Assembly: GCA_041648755.1 (NCBI GenBank)
Contig: JBAZOJ010000043.1
Coordinates: forward strand, 1-18,504
DNA length: 18,504 nt
Source: JBAZOJ01 sp041648755
Lineage (GTDB): Bacteria > Planctomycetota > B143-G9
Reading direction: 5' to 3'
Below, one piece after another: positions 1 to 8,900 of this stretch. The notes beneath the pieces were generated by a model that worked only from the letters and a program-made list of their open reading frames with translations, did not search any database and was not told the DNA's origin. Each line of letters opens with the position of its first letter. Positions within the stretch are counted from its first letter, which is position 1. The position numbers and the translations under genes are program-made.

Positions 1-1402
1 TGAAACTATCCCAGGTTAGCCAGTCGCCCCCCTTTTCAGACATCTCAATGAGGTTGTCAGCCGTACCCTCGTCCAACCCCACACCAATCGCACACTCGTG
101 AAGCCACTTTTTCATTTCATCAGCGGTAACCGGTTCTGGTGAGCCGTCGGGCTTACGGATCATCGAGGCGAGGTAACCACCATAGCATGCATCAACATGA
201 TGCCAAAGATTGACGCCTCGCTCACGTCGTAAATCGTCGAGCTTTAGCTGGATTTTGGCCAAATCGTCGAGGGCACCCTCCTCGGTGGTTCCGAAAGTCG
301 AACAGACGGCGAGCGGCCATCGCGCTGGCTCGCCGGACAGGTCTTCTGCGATGAGTCGGCACAGGTCGTCGATGTCCATATCGAAGCCGGAGCGATGCTT
401 AACCCCGCGAAGGCTGTCCTTACCGAGACCAAGCACATCACCAGCTTTGGGCCAGGAGTAGTGGTGATTGAGGGGAGCGTAGAAAGAACACTTAAGTGAG
501 CGCAGTTCCTTCTCATTCGGGAAGGTCTCGCGAATGGCGTCAGCGAACGCGAGGGTTCCCAAGATACGGATTTCAAAGGGCTTAACAAGTTCGTCGAGGA
601 GCACATCGGCGCCTTTGTTCATCTGCAGGCGAGCAGCGACGGCGTCCACGCAATCCTGCCGGAGGCGCTTGAGGTCGCGAATAGGGATGTTCGCCAACTC
701 CCAGCCGGTCATGTCCTTGAGAGGTTTCTTGCCGTCCCCTTTTGGTGTGGAGAGCGTCAATCCAGCCACGGCTTCAATGGCTTCCCGGCCGATGGCCTCG
801 ATCTCTCGTCCGGTAAGGGAAGCCTCGGCCTTGAGGAAGCCAGCCTTAACCGCGCAAGCATCCTTCACTTTCTTGAAGGCGACCATGCAACGCAGAGCAA
901 GTGGGTAGGTTTTGAGGTTCCGCACGACCCACATACTGTAGATGTTGGCGGTTGTTCCTCCGCTTGTGAGATAACCCCAACCTCGTTCGGAATCGTAGCC
1001 AACCATCTTCAGAAGCATCTTGCTGACGCGGACTTCGAATCTAGCGGTAGCGGGAGAAGATTCCTCGGCAACATTGTTAGAGTTGTAGAGCATCGCGCCG
1101 AAGTAGCCGACCATGGCAGGTATGAGCAGGTCGGTGTTCATGTGGGCAATGTAACGGGGAGAAAAGAAAGGGACGCCAGCTTTGGCTTCCCCCAGAAACT
1201 CGAACAACCCGTCACGCATCCGGTTGACAAACCGCTGGTAGTGAGTATCCATACGGATGTCGGCGTCAATGAGGGACATGTCCTCCGGGTGGTAGTTACG
1301 GCGCCAGAAGGCATGGTCGAGCATCGCCTCCTCGACCAACTGGCGGAACAGGTCCAGATTCTCGGCCTTGGGGCCCAGCATGTAACCAAAAACATCCCGC
1401 AT
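1..1402 (-). CDS. PLP-dependent group II decarboxylase, tyrosine-decarboxylase-like (partial, C-terminus outside window)
   Basis: Predicted cytoplasmic pyridoxal-phosphate enzyme that decarboxylates an aromatic or related L-amino acid to its amine. I read 467 codons without a stop. Features in order: FFSPRYIAHMN (79-89), SSPAT (115-119), TSGGTTAN (147-154, phosphate binding), WELANIP (234-240), NHHYSWPKAGD (312-322), STFGTTEEGA (368-377) and HVDACYGGY (402-410, whose Asp should pair with the PLP ring nitrogen). This order and spacing resemble the roughly 620-residue bacterial tyrosine decarboxylases rather than short GadB or MfnA types. The Schiff-base lysine is not visible: translation stops at LTWDSF, where the family has T-x-D-P-H-K, and the only base left of the next codon is A, compatible with Lys. 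Start chosen at 1402 because AGGAG lies 8-9 nt upstream. It begins 17 nt after the methyltransferase stop, so it is the last gene of the train seen here. Substrate is not determinable from sequence. Confidence 0.88.
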   Translation of the reverse strand, partial: MRDVFGYMLGPKAENLDLFRQLVEEAMLDHAFWRRNYHPEDMSLIDADIRMDTHYQRFVNRMRDGLFEFLGEAKAGVPFFSPRYIAHMNTDLLIPAMVGYFGAMLYNSNNVAEESSPATARFEVRVSKMLLKMVGYDSERGWGYLTSGGTTANIYSMWVVRNLKTYPLALRCMVAFKKVKDACAVKAGFLKAEASLTGREIEAIGREAIEAVAGLTLSTPKGDGKKPLKDMTGWELANIPIRDLKRLRQDCVDAVAARLQMNKGADVLLDELVKPFEIRILGTLAFADAIRETFPNEKELRSLKCSFYAPLNHHYSWPKAGDVLGLGKDSLRGVKHRSGFDMDIDDLCRLIAEDLSGEPARWPLAVCSTFGTTEEGALDDLAKIQLKLDDLRRERGVNLWHHVDACYGGYLASMIRKPDGSPEPVTADEMKKWLHECAIGVGLDEGTADNLIEMSEKGGDWLTWDSF

Positions 1403-1419
1403 ATTGTGTTCTCCTTTTC

Positions 1420-2577
1420 TTAAGGCTTCACCGCGTAAAAGTACACAAGTTGCCAGTATAAAAATGTGCGTCCCCAAGGATCGTCGTAGAATCCCAGAAA
1501 CTCCTCGAGCAAGTTGATAAGCCGTTCGCTATCGCAGGGCGAAGAGTCGGGGCGATCCCACGACGCCCCGAGGCCAAACAACTCGTGGACGAACCATGCA
1601 GCTTCGGCTTTGTTCGGGAAAAGCCAGGGCGCTGGCAGTGTCGCAGAGCGGATGTCGATCATGCCTGCGGTGCAGAGGGCATCAGCAATACTGGTCTCGC
1701 GCGGAAAGAACCCGAAGTGACGCGGCGTGCCGTAGCCGTCGACCACCATCTCAAAGAAATCGGTAGGCACCATGGGCCCTGACATCTTCATCACGTCGGA
1801 TGGGATGCTGTAGCTGCCGAGAAGCGAGGCCATGTTTTTGGGCGGGGAGTTGAGCACGCTCTGCAGATGAGGATCTTGGCTGGCGAAATGGCCCCAGGGG
1901 CCATGGAGGTAGCGATGGAGTTGTTTCGGACTGATGCGCAGGGGCCATGCCGATAGGGATTCCTGGGTGCTTTCGTAGTACGCGCGCGTATTGAGGGTGC
2001 CCTGACGCTTTCCGTCCCAGAAGCGATCCCACCGTTGGTCGGGGTAACCAGGCACATCGATCAAGCAAAGCTTGCCGCCAGGACGGAGGACTCGTGCCCA
2101 ATCACGGACCGCGTCATACTGGAGCTGCAGGCTGCGGTGAATATCGAGGTAGCGCTCTGGGCCCCAAGAGCGGATTCCGGATTGCGCGAAAGTGGTGCCC
2201 CGTCGCGGTACCTCTGGCAGATGGACGTGATGGAAGGACGCCAGACACGTCACGACATCAGCACAGTCACACCCGACAGCTTGAGACGCGGTTGCCATGT
2301 CACCGACTATCGTGTTGCTGCTGCCGCTTTGGGCAAGCATTTGGGGAGACTTGTCGACGCGAGTGACCGAGCGGACCGCACCTTCGAAAAAGTTGGCCAA
2401 GTAACCGGTACCGGAGCCCATGTCAACTAGGTCCGCCTCGCCAAGGGTCTCGTCACTCAGCCAGCATAGCAGCGGAAGAACTTCCAGGTACCGCGCCGTT
2501 GGGCAGCGCTGCATGGCAGTAGCGTACCGACGGGCGCGTTCCTCACCAAACATGTTGTTCTGTGCTTGCAGGGTCAT
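1420..2577 (-). CDS. Class I SAM-dependent methyltransferase with long C-terminal extension
   Basis: Predicted soluble methyltransferase of 385 aa using S-adenosylmethionine. The Rossmann-fold signatures are clear: motif I LVDMGSGTG (50-58), the acidic ribose-binding end of strand 2 in VTRVDKSP (D75), GDMATAS (about 92-98), a CLASFHHV segment, and the post-motif strand LRPGGKLCLID (about 167-177). Residues after about 185 form an additional, Trp- and aromatic-rich region of roughly 200 aa that I do not recognise and that may form the substrate cap. A GGGGAGG ribosome-binding site lies 8 nt before the ATG, and the start overlaps the stop of the 74-aa gene upstream (ATGA). The next gene, a PLP decarboxylase, starts 17 nt downstream. 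The pairing suggests N- or O-methylation of an amine or amino acid before or after decarboxylation, but this is inference; the methyl acceptor cannot be read from sequence. Confidence 0.9.
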   Translation of the reverse strand: MTLQAQNNMFGEERARRYATAMQRCPTARYLEVLPLLCWLSDETLGEADLVDMGSGTGYLANFFEGAVRSVTRVDKSPQMLAQSGSSNTIVGDMATASQAVGCDCADVVTCLASFHHVHLPEVPRRGTTFAQSGIRSWGPERYLDIHRSLQLQYDAVRDWARVLRPGGKLCLIDVPGYPDQRWDRFWDGKRQGTLNTRAYYESTQESLSAWPLRISPKQLHRYLHGPWGHFASQDPHLQSVLNSPPKNMASLLGSYSIPSDVMKMSGPMVPTDFFEMVVDGYGTPRHFGFFPRETSIADALCTAGMIDIRSATLPAPWLFPNKAEAAWFVHELFGLGASWDRPDSSPCDSERLINLLEEFLGFYDDPWGRTFLYWQLVYFYAVKP

Positions 2578-2798
2578 TGGCTATTCCTCCCCGGGAGGTT
2601 CTGGTGCGACGGGTGTCCAGCGAGCATCCACCTGCGCTCAAAATAAAACAGCGCGTAACGTGTAAAACCACGAACAGAACCCACTTTCAAGCAAAGGAGA
2701 GGGCCGACGAATTCGAGGATGCGATCCACGTCTTTGGTCGACTCGGCCTTGGATGTCCCCAACGCGAATTGCCGGATCGCTTGGCCCGTAGTCATCAT
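2574..2798 (-). CDS. Small conserved-context orphan protein, 74 aa
   Basis: No family recognised. The case for a real gene is its placement: its ATG overlaps the stop of the sigma-54 activator gene (ATGA at 2795-2798), its TGA overlaps the methyltransferase ATG (ATGA at 2574-2577), and GGAGGAG sits about 8 nt upstream inside the end of the activator gene. The two initial Met codons are adjacent, so the start may be 2798 or 2795. The product begins MMTTGQAIRQFALG, has a central hydrophobic stretch (LEFVGPLLCLKVGSV), then an aromatic and basic segment (GFTRYALFYFERRW) and a Pro/Gly/Asn-rich tail. There is no clear signal peptide or metal-binding pattern. It could be a small regulator, an enzyme partner, or a peptide substrate of the radical-SAM enzyme encoded upstream; the sequence favours none of these. 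Confidence 0.6.
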   Translation of the reverse strand: MMTTGQAIRQFALGTSKAESTKDVDRILEFVGPLLCLKVGSVRGFTRYALFYFERRWMLAGHPSHQNLPGRNSQ

Positions 2799-4231
2799 CC
2801 GATGTGCTCCTCCGACTCGGTGCCGTCAAACCCAAACACACTGTCGATCTCTGCACCCAGGTCAGGACACTCCTTCCGTATTTCGAGGAGCTTCCTTCCA
2901 AAGCCGTTCACGGGGTTCAGACCAAGTCTGGACGCAGTGCGCTTTTTGAGCCCGTGTTCGCCGTGGGTCCGCTCTTCCAGATAGACCTGCCGTATTAGCT
3001 GCCAAGCCTCGCGACACAGGTGCGTTCGCATACAAAAGCCTTCGGAAGGAGACTTTACCCTCGAACTGGATCCCGATTTCTTAGGCAAGACAGTCCTGAT
3101 CGTGTCGGCAGAGATGAGCCCATCGTTTGTGAGAATAAACGCCCTCTCAACCGCATACATCAAATCCCTAACGTTCCCGTCCCAGCCGAATCCTTGGAGA
3201 ATACCCATCGCTTCGCTTGAGAACCCAGCAATCGGCTTGTGCCGTTTGTCACGTTGTATCTCCAGGAAGTGGTGGGCCAAAAGCGGGATGTCCTCCGGGC
3301 GATCCCTCAAGGCAGGTGTAGTGAGCGGAAACCCGTTGAGACGGTAATAAAGATCTCCTCGAAATGCCCCCTCGGCGACCATCGACCTCAAGTCACAGTG
3401 GGTTGCCGCCACGATTCTTACGTCGGCTTTTCGTATCTGGGTGTCGCCGATTCGGTAAAACTCGCCTCGGTCCAGGAACCTCAGGAGCGATGCCTGGGCA
3501 GGCGGTTTCAGTTCAGCAACTTCGTCAAGAAAGAGAACTCCGCGATCTGCCGCTTCGATCTTCCCCATCCGATCGATTGCGTCGTTAAAGGCCCCCTTCC
3601 TTGTGCCAAACAGCTCAGCCTCAACCAATGAATCCGGGATGCTTCCGCAATTGACGGCCACATATTGTTTCTTCGCTCGAGGGCTTCTGCGATGGAGTTC
3701 CTTCGCTACCAGTTCCTTCCCCGTACCTGATTCTCCCTCGATAAGTACTGGTATGTCGTACTCCGCAAGGACTGCAATACGCTGCCTGAGTTGTTGTATC
3801 GCCGGTGAGGATCCCAAAATCAGATCCGTCGGTTCGTACCTGGCAAATCGCGTGACCTTTTCCTCCAACTCATCGCTAAAGCTATCGCACCCTATCTGCT
3901 TGATAACATATCCACACGCGCCGCGGTCCCAACTCTGGATTAGTATCTCCGGGTCACGCTGTCCTGACATCATTACGACCGGCAGGCTAGGCCATTCCAA
4001 CCTTAACTGCGACAGGATCTCAATGCCATACCGTTCCCCACCAATGTGGTTATCAAAGCAAATGTCTAGCAGCACAAGACAAGGGCGAGGTTCGTCTGCA
4101 AGCAACCTTCTCGCTTGCTCAGGACCATCCGCGAATTCGAAGCGGAATCCCTTGATGCCATGGCATTGCGCAAACAACTCAGCGTTCGCCGGCTTCGCCA
4201 ACTCATCATCAATAATGAGTATACGTCTCAT
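2795..4231 (-). CDS. NtrC-family response regulator: receiver + sigma-54-activator AAA+ domain
   Basis: Predicted 478-aa phosphorylation-controlled transcription activator. Receiver (1-130): acidic pair D8/D9, phosphoacceptor D56 in CLVLLD, S89 in VMMSG and K111 in GYVIK. AAA+ domain (about 138-375): Walker A GESGTGKE (166-173), Walker B VLFLDE (232-237) and the ALRDRPEDIPLL motif. The sigma-54 contact loop is GAFNDA (213-218) instead of GAFTGA; Thr to Asn is unusual, whereas GA to DA is, as far as I recall, seen elsewhere. The C-terminus has a helix-turn-helix-like stretch (KKRTASRLGL then FGRKLLEI). Start 4231 has GAGGA 7 nt upstream and overlaps the preceding stop (ATGA). The operon it belongs to begins with a consensus sigma-54 promoter and paired dyad sites, so autogenous control of the whole operon is likely. 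Its receiver is clearly related to the one fused to the radical-SAM enzyme. Confidence 0.93.
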   Translation of the reverse strand: MRRILIIDDELAKPANAELFAQCHGIKGFRFEFADGPEQARRLLADEPRPCLVLLDICFDNHIGGERYGIEILSQLRLEWPSLPVVMMSGQRDPEILIQSWDRGACGYVIKQIGCDSFSDELEEKVTRFARYEPTDLILGSSPAIQQLRQRIAVLAEYDIPVLIEGESGTGKELVAKELHRRSPRAKKQYVAVNCGSIPDSLVEAELFGTRKGAFNDAIDRMGKIEAADRGVLFLDEVAELKPPAQASLLRFLDRGEFYRIGDTQIRKADVRIVAATHCDLRSMVAEGAFRGDLYYRLNGFPLTTPALRDRPEDIPLLAHHFLEIQRDKRHKPIAGFSSEAMGILQGFGWDGNVRDLMYAVERAFILTNDGLISADTIRTVLPKKSGSSSRVKSPSEGFCMRTHLCREAWQLIRQVYLEERTHGEHGLKKRTASRLGLNPVNGFGRKLLEIRKECPDLGAEIDSVFGFDGTESEEHIG

Positions 4232-5007
4232 GCTATCGTCCTCACTCGTACAAGCAAATCCGTTACTGAGCAGGCCCCCTCATTGTGGAGCAGTTTCGCA
4301 AGGGCCCCATCAACATCCTTGACTCTAGGGCTCCAGCACGACACTAGAGAGTCGGTAATTCGCAGCCCCTCTGCCATGGACGCCCCAAAGCGGTCATCAT
4401 CTGGCCGCAACCCATCAACTGCCGCAGCGACTCTGCCCACACGTACTGTGAAGCGAAGATTCTCTGACCCTTGCCAGTAAGCCGCATAGGATACCTGGTT
4501 CCAGGCAGAACTAAGTGATTCCGCACTAGGCAAAAGACGATCACGCAGGAACTCTATCGCCCTGCACCTGCACCACTGCGCGTCACGGCCCGCCAGATAC
4601 GCCATCACCGCCTCTCTTGAGAAACTCACGTCGGGGGCTTCAATAGCTTGGCGTAGCGACTGCAGTTCCTCTATGAGCCGCCGGAGGTTCGCGCACACCA
4701 ATGGATACGCGTGATCCTCTCCAGCCATGAATGCTAACGCCGCTCGCCTCACCCCGTCCACTTCCGAATGAATTGCGGGCAGTGTCTTCTCTGACAAAGT
4801 ACGGCACGATAGCCCATACAATGTAGTCGTCACCGCTGTGAGTGATTCCACTGCCTCAGTAACCAAGGGCCACGCTGAGGCGTCCTTGAGTACATCATGC
4901 GCCACATGTCGACTAGCCAAGAGCAGACCCAGTCGCCCCTGCACAAGAGCATGAGTCACGTGGGCGCGGTGGCTGCAATACTCGTTCACAATATCGGCGA
5001 TACGCAT
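4228..5007 (-). CDS. Orphan helical protein, 259 aa
   Basis: I do not recognise a family. The protein reads as almost entirely alpha-helical and soluble, with many Leu/Ala/Val heptad-like stretches (for example LRRLIEELQSLRQAIEA) and no signal peptide, Walker motif or clear catalytic signature. Scattered single cysteines include a WCRCRA pair in the middle. The start at 5007 follows AAGGAG placed 5 nt upstream, with the stop of the 305-aa gene falling between the two (2-nt intergenic gap). The stop overlaps the ATG of the sigma-54 activator (ATGA at 4228-4231). Such tight coupling to a receiver/AAA+ regulator and to the large sensor-like gene suggests a signalling adaptor or accessory role. 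That is inferred from context alone. Confidence 0.8.
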   Translation of the reverse strand: MRIADIVNEYCSHRAHVTHALVQGRLGLLLASRHVAHDVLKDASAWPLVTEAVESLTAVTTTLYGLSCRTLSEKTLPAIHSEVDGVRRAALAFMAGEDHAYPLVCANLRRLIEELQSLRQAIEAPDVSFSREAVMAYLAGRDAQWCRCRAIEFLRDRLLPSAESLSSAWNQVSYAAYWQGSENLRFTVRVGRVAAAVDGLRPDDDRFGASMAEGLRITDSLVSCWSPRVKDVDGALAKLLHNEGACSVTDLLVRVRTIA

Positions 5008-5009
5008 TT

Positions 5010-5927
5010 CTACTCCTTGATTTCGCAGAGCGCAACGAAGTCCCTATGAGCCTTACGAAGAGCATCTGTGTCGCATAACCTTGACTTCTCCGATTCCTCC
5101 AGCCGCTCCTTCGCAAGAAGTTCGGCCAGATGCAGGAGGGCCCCTTTAGCGCTTTGCGGAAACAAGGCCTCTCTAACAGCCACCCTATGTCCCACGGGTA
5201 ACTGCTCAATTCCCTTCTCAAGCGTGGCCGCATTCCCATCGATAATATGGCATAGTGACGGCTTTGCGACTGCAAACCAGGTTGACGGGTCATTTCGAAA
5301 TGTCAATGCTCGCTGTGCAAGTTGGCGGCGATTGAGGTCAGTGCAGGGCCATGGGGGCACAGTGTCCGCCCACCCCCACGGATCATCACGCTCTGCGTAC
5401 AGGAGAATCAGCGCCCCCTGAATCAAAATGTCCAGCGGCGCAAGCGCCAAATACGCAGTCGCAATAACACCACAAGACGCACATGCGGCACCAGCCGCTG
5501 GGTTCAGTACCGTCCAGTCTGGCGCCCTCCCGGGTTCAAGCGAGCACACATGCTCAACAAACGCATGAATACGACGAGCGCACCCGCTGTCAACATTTGG
5601 ATTTGCGGCTCCGCAATACTGCTGCCGACATTCACTTCTGATCTCATCTGGCAGTGTGAACTCTGCCCCTGAATAAAACACAAATGTGACAAGCCCACCA
5701 GTCAGTGCCCTCCACATCTCATAAATGCCTACGACATCGAGGTCTCTTTCCACGCAGCAGTCCCGATAATGCAGGAAAACAATGCTTTTCTCGCAGATCT
5801 CGACAACACCCGCTTGCAGCGGGTTGAGAAGGTCCTGCTCGTCGAGCACTTCTGCCCTACGACTCCACCATGCTATACGTGCTGGATTGTGGCTAACACT
5901 TTCCGTTTCATAAAACCCAATGAACAT
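5010..5927 (-). CDS. Orphan protein, 305 aa, possible degenerate receiver-like N-terminal domain
   Basis: No firm family. In the first 120 residues the alternation of strands and helices, with SIVFLHYRD where a receiver would have its phosphoacceptor strand and LVTFVFYSGAE where it would have the Thr/Ser strand, recalls a CheY-like fold lacking the phosphorylatable Asp. This is a weak resemblance by eye. The rest is helical with many cysteines (such as CRQQYC and CASC) and two hydrophobic stretches around the middle (CGVIATAYLALAPLDILIQGALILLY), which could be a membrane segment or a buried core. AAGGAG lies 6 nt before the ATG at 5927, and that ATG shares one base with the TAA of the 1199-aa gene (TAATG). 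The 259-aa gene follows 2 nt after its stop. Context implies a partner of the sensor-like protein; function unknown. Confidence 0.8.
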   Translation of the reverse strand: MFIGFYETESVSHNPARIAWWSRRAEVLDEQDLLNPLQAGVVEICEKSIVFLHYRDCCVERDLDVVGIYEMWRALTGGLVTFVFYSGAEFTLPDEIRSECRQQYCGAANPNVDSGCARRIHAFVEHVCSLEPGRAPDWTVLNPAAGAACASCGVIATAYLALAPLDILIQGALILLYAERDDPWGWADTVPPWPCTDLNRRQLAQRALTFRNDPSTWFAVAKPSLCHIIDGNAATLEKGIEQLPVGHRVAVREALFPQSAKGALLHLAELLAKERLEESEKSRLCDTDALRKAHRDFVALCEIKE

Positions 5928-8900
5928 TACCGGCTCCTTGTCGTCAACCTGGTGATCGGAACCACAATGGTCGTCCGGTCAACGGGTTCTTCGTCCGCCG
6001 AATCTGCCCCACAGAAGGAATACACGCAGAAGGGCTGTTGTCCTGGGGCCACTTTTGGCAACGGACCGCCCAAGCAGGCTCTATGCCACGGAGGACAGTC
6101 ATTTGCAGAATCATGATCAACGCCCCAATTGATCAACGACGGGGGATCGCCCGCGAGCTTGGTGAGGATTTGTAGGCCAGAGCCCAGATCCTGGATGCTA
6201 CTGTCATTGCCAGGCAATAGTTGACTCTGCCGCAAGAAGCGCCCAGTCCCATCAAGAACAAGAAGCATTTCGTGCTTTTTCATGTTGTGCTGCGGAATGA
6301 CAAGAAGAGCTCGGTCAATCTGAACAGCATCAGATCCCCCGGCACGATCACGCTTCTTCAGCGCACCCCACAGCAACCCGCTCAAGGCAGCACAGACACG
6401 AAGAGGGACCTCATTGACGACATATCCGAACACTTGGTTATGCGTTAACTCATCCCCATCACCGAAGAACAAGACCGGGTCATCAAGAAATCTCTTGAGC
6501 CCTTGAGGGGTCGTGAGGGGATCTTCCAAGGATCCCGAATTCCATTCCTGCCCATTCACTGACACACTCAGGTCACGTACCTGCAGCAAAGTCGCAAGAA
6601 TCTGTGCCCCCGACAACTCCTTCTCGGCTCTCGGCATGTCAGCAATGAAGTGCTTGAAACACGCAAATATTCGAGACAACAGGTCGGGGTTTGCAGCATT
6701 CCCGCAGCAAAGATCACCGTCCCAAAGCTCAATCAGTGGCCTTATCAGATACTTGTCTTTTCCACTGTCTTTTCCACTGTCTTTTACATCCTTCCCGTTT
6801 GCCCACGTCCTAAACGACTCAACCATGCGCTTGACCTTCAAGATGCGTTCGGCTGTATTCGCCTGCAGCACCCGCTGTAAGTCGTGAGTCCCGCCAGCCA
6901 CCTCACTGAAGGCATTTCGCAACTCATTCTCCTTAGTGAGTTGCAGGAATCCGTGACAAGTGGGGTTAATCCTCTCCTGAAGCCACACCGCAACATGCTC
7001 AGCCGAATGGATGTAGTCAACCAGCCGGCTAAGATGTGGGATGATCTGAAGATATGTCTCCTTCACGTAACGAGCCTCGCGGTTGTTCTCTACCTCCTCC
7101 TCCAACCGCAGCTTTGCGGAACGAGATCTCAAGAAGGAAACGATGTACTCAACCATGGCCGCTAAAAGTGTCTCCTGCAACTCGTCAAAGCATACGGACT
7201 TCCCCGCAGATGAAGAAACGCTTTCTTTTTGCCTTGGACGCGGGCAGAAAGAATAGAGATGGAGGAAGTGCTGGGCATCCAAGAGAGGAATGACGGTAAT
7301 CAGCATCGGGCGGAACACCGCGAGCGGTGCGGCCTCAGCGTCGGCTAAGAACTGCCCGTAACGCTTCATATCATCGACGAACTGCGTCGGCACCTGTGTG
7401 AGCAGGTCACACTTTGATGGATGACCGATATTAGGAAGCACGCGATATGTCAGCCACTGCCGTTTGTCGCCGTTGGACATATAGTAGTCCCGTATTCTCG
7501 GGAGGAAGTCGTTTGCTTTGGCCTTCACCAACGCGGAGGCATTTCGTTCGAGCTGACGGCATAGCTTCTCGGATACGGCAGTACCCATCAGAAACACATC
7601 TTTCGTCAGTTTCCAGAGCGTTCTAACCGATGGTTGCTGACTCGGCAGACCGCGTAGCTTCCTCTCGCCGTCAGCATGGAAGTCCATCCGCATCGAGCCG
7701 TCCTTGTCAATGTATCGATGGACGGCGGTAAGGGGCGTGAAGCCACCACTGTCGGCTGGCGGACAGGAAATGGCAGTCTCAAAAGGCCACACTGTAGCCT
7801 CCAAGCCGATACCGCTACAGTGCTTTAGGCACTTCTTAGCCCCGTTTCGGCAGCTAAGCCGCACGCAGACATCGTCACTCTCGCCTGTCCAGCACAATAC
7901 GTCGTCATAGGCATCCCCTTCCCATCGCGAGAGATCGTCCCGGCTTGCGTTAGCCAGGTAACGCAGCACTTGGTACACAGGGGGACGAACGAACGCCTCG
8001 AGATACTTGGATTCCAGGTCCTGAGAAGCCATATGCCAGATTGGCTGGCTTGATGATGCCCAGAGGACGACGCTCGCTGGAAGTCTCCCGCGATCGGCAG
8101 GAACTTCCGACATAAGAGACAGGAACTTGGCAATAATCCCAGTTGCTTCGTCGGACAGTGCCACGAGGTCTTTGCCCTGGCCTAGGGAAGTAGGGCTCGT
8201 CGCAACAGGCCGAATTCCACAGAGGTCGCGCCACACAGCCAGCATAGTTGGGCTAATGGATTCGCCCACGAGCCACTTGGAGACAGTGTCCCCAAAGAGC
8301 GAAATGAGCGCAGAACGGCAACGCTGACCTGGCAATTCAGCGATAGAAGCGCCGGGTGCGAAAATAGCCGTGACCTCATCGAGAACCAGATTCGACAATA
8401 TTGACCTCAGAGCTTCCACCGCCCTGTCAAGTCGTTCATCGTGCCCCGCCGACTCGGTGTCGAATACTTCAATTCGCACCGCCAGCGGCGAGTCTGGAAT
8501 TCGTATCTCGCGCACAATCGGCTTGCAGAGACCGGCCTTCGCGACAACTTGCGCAAATCCTGGATCCTCAAGGGACCATGCGTTCTCGGATTCTGGTTCA
8601 CTGCGGCGCACCACCAGTTCTACGGCCAACTGCCGCAGTCTGTCCCGTTGGAATCTGCCGACGCTCCTAACTCCGAATCGCGATTCGACAACAGGCTCAT
8701 TGCCGTCATGATGACTGATGATCATTGTGGCTTCCGTGCCCAGTGGATGCGGCGAGCAATTTTCGAAAAAGAGCCGCTCCAAGAACGGAATCCATGTCCA
8801 GACAGTGCTCTGGTTACACGCACTAAGGTCGGTAGCATGCGAGAGCGATTCGTTGACGCTGCTGATGCGGGCCAACTGCATGGCCATGCCAATTGAGTCC

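Noticed and set aside
2035..2430. Plus-strand open frame of 131 aa within the methyltransferase gene
   Set aside because: It is antisense to a gene with clear SAM-binding motifs, has no ribosome-binding site, and its product resembles nothing.
2638..2901. Alternative minus-strand frame of 87 aa overlapping the 74-aa gene
   Set aside because: No ribosome-binding site and it overlaps the activator gene deeply; the 74-aa frame has both a strong site and precise ATGA junctions.
3603..4322. Plus-strand open frame of 239 aa opposite the sigma-54 activator
   Set aside because: Antisense of a well-supported receiver/AAA+ gene; Ser/Pro/Arg-rich composition typical of shadow frames.
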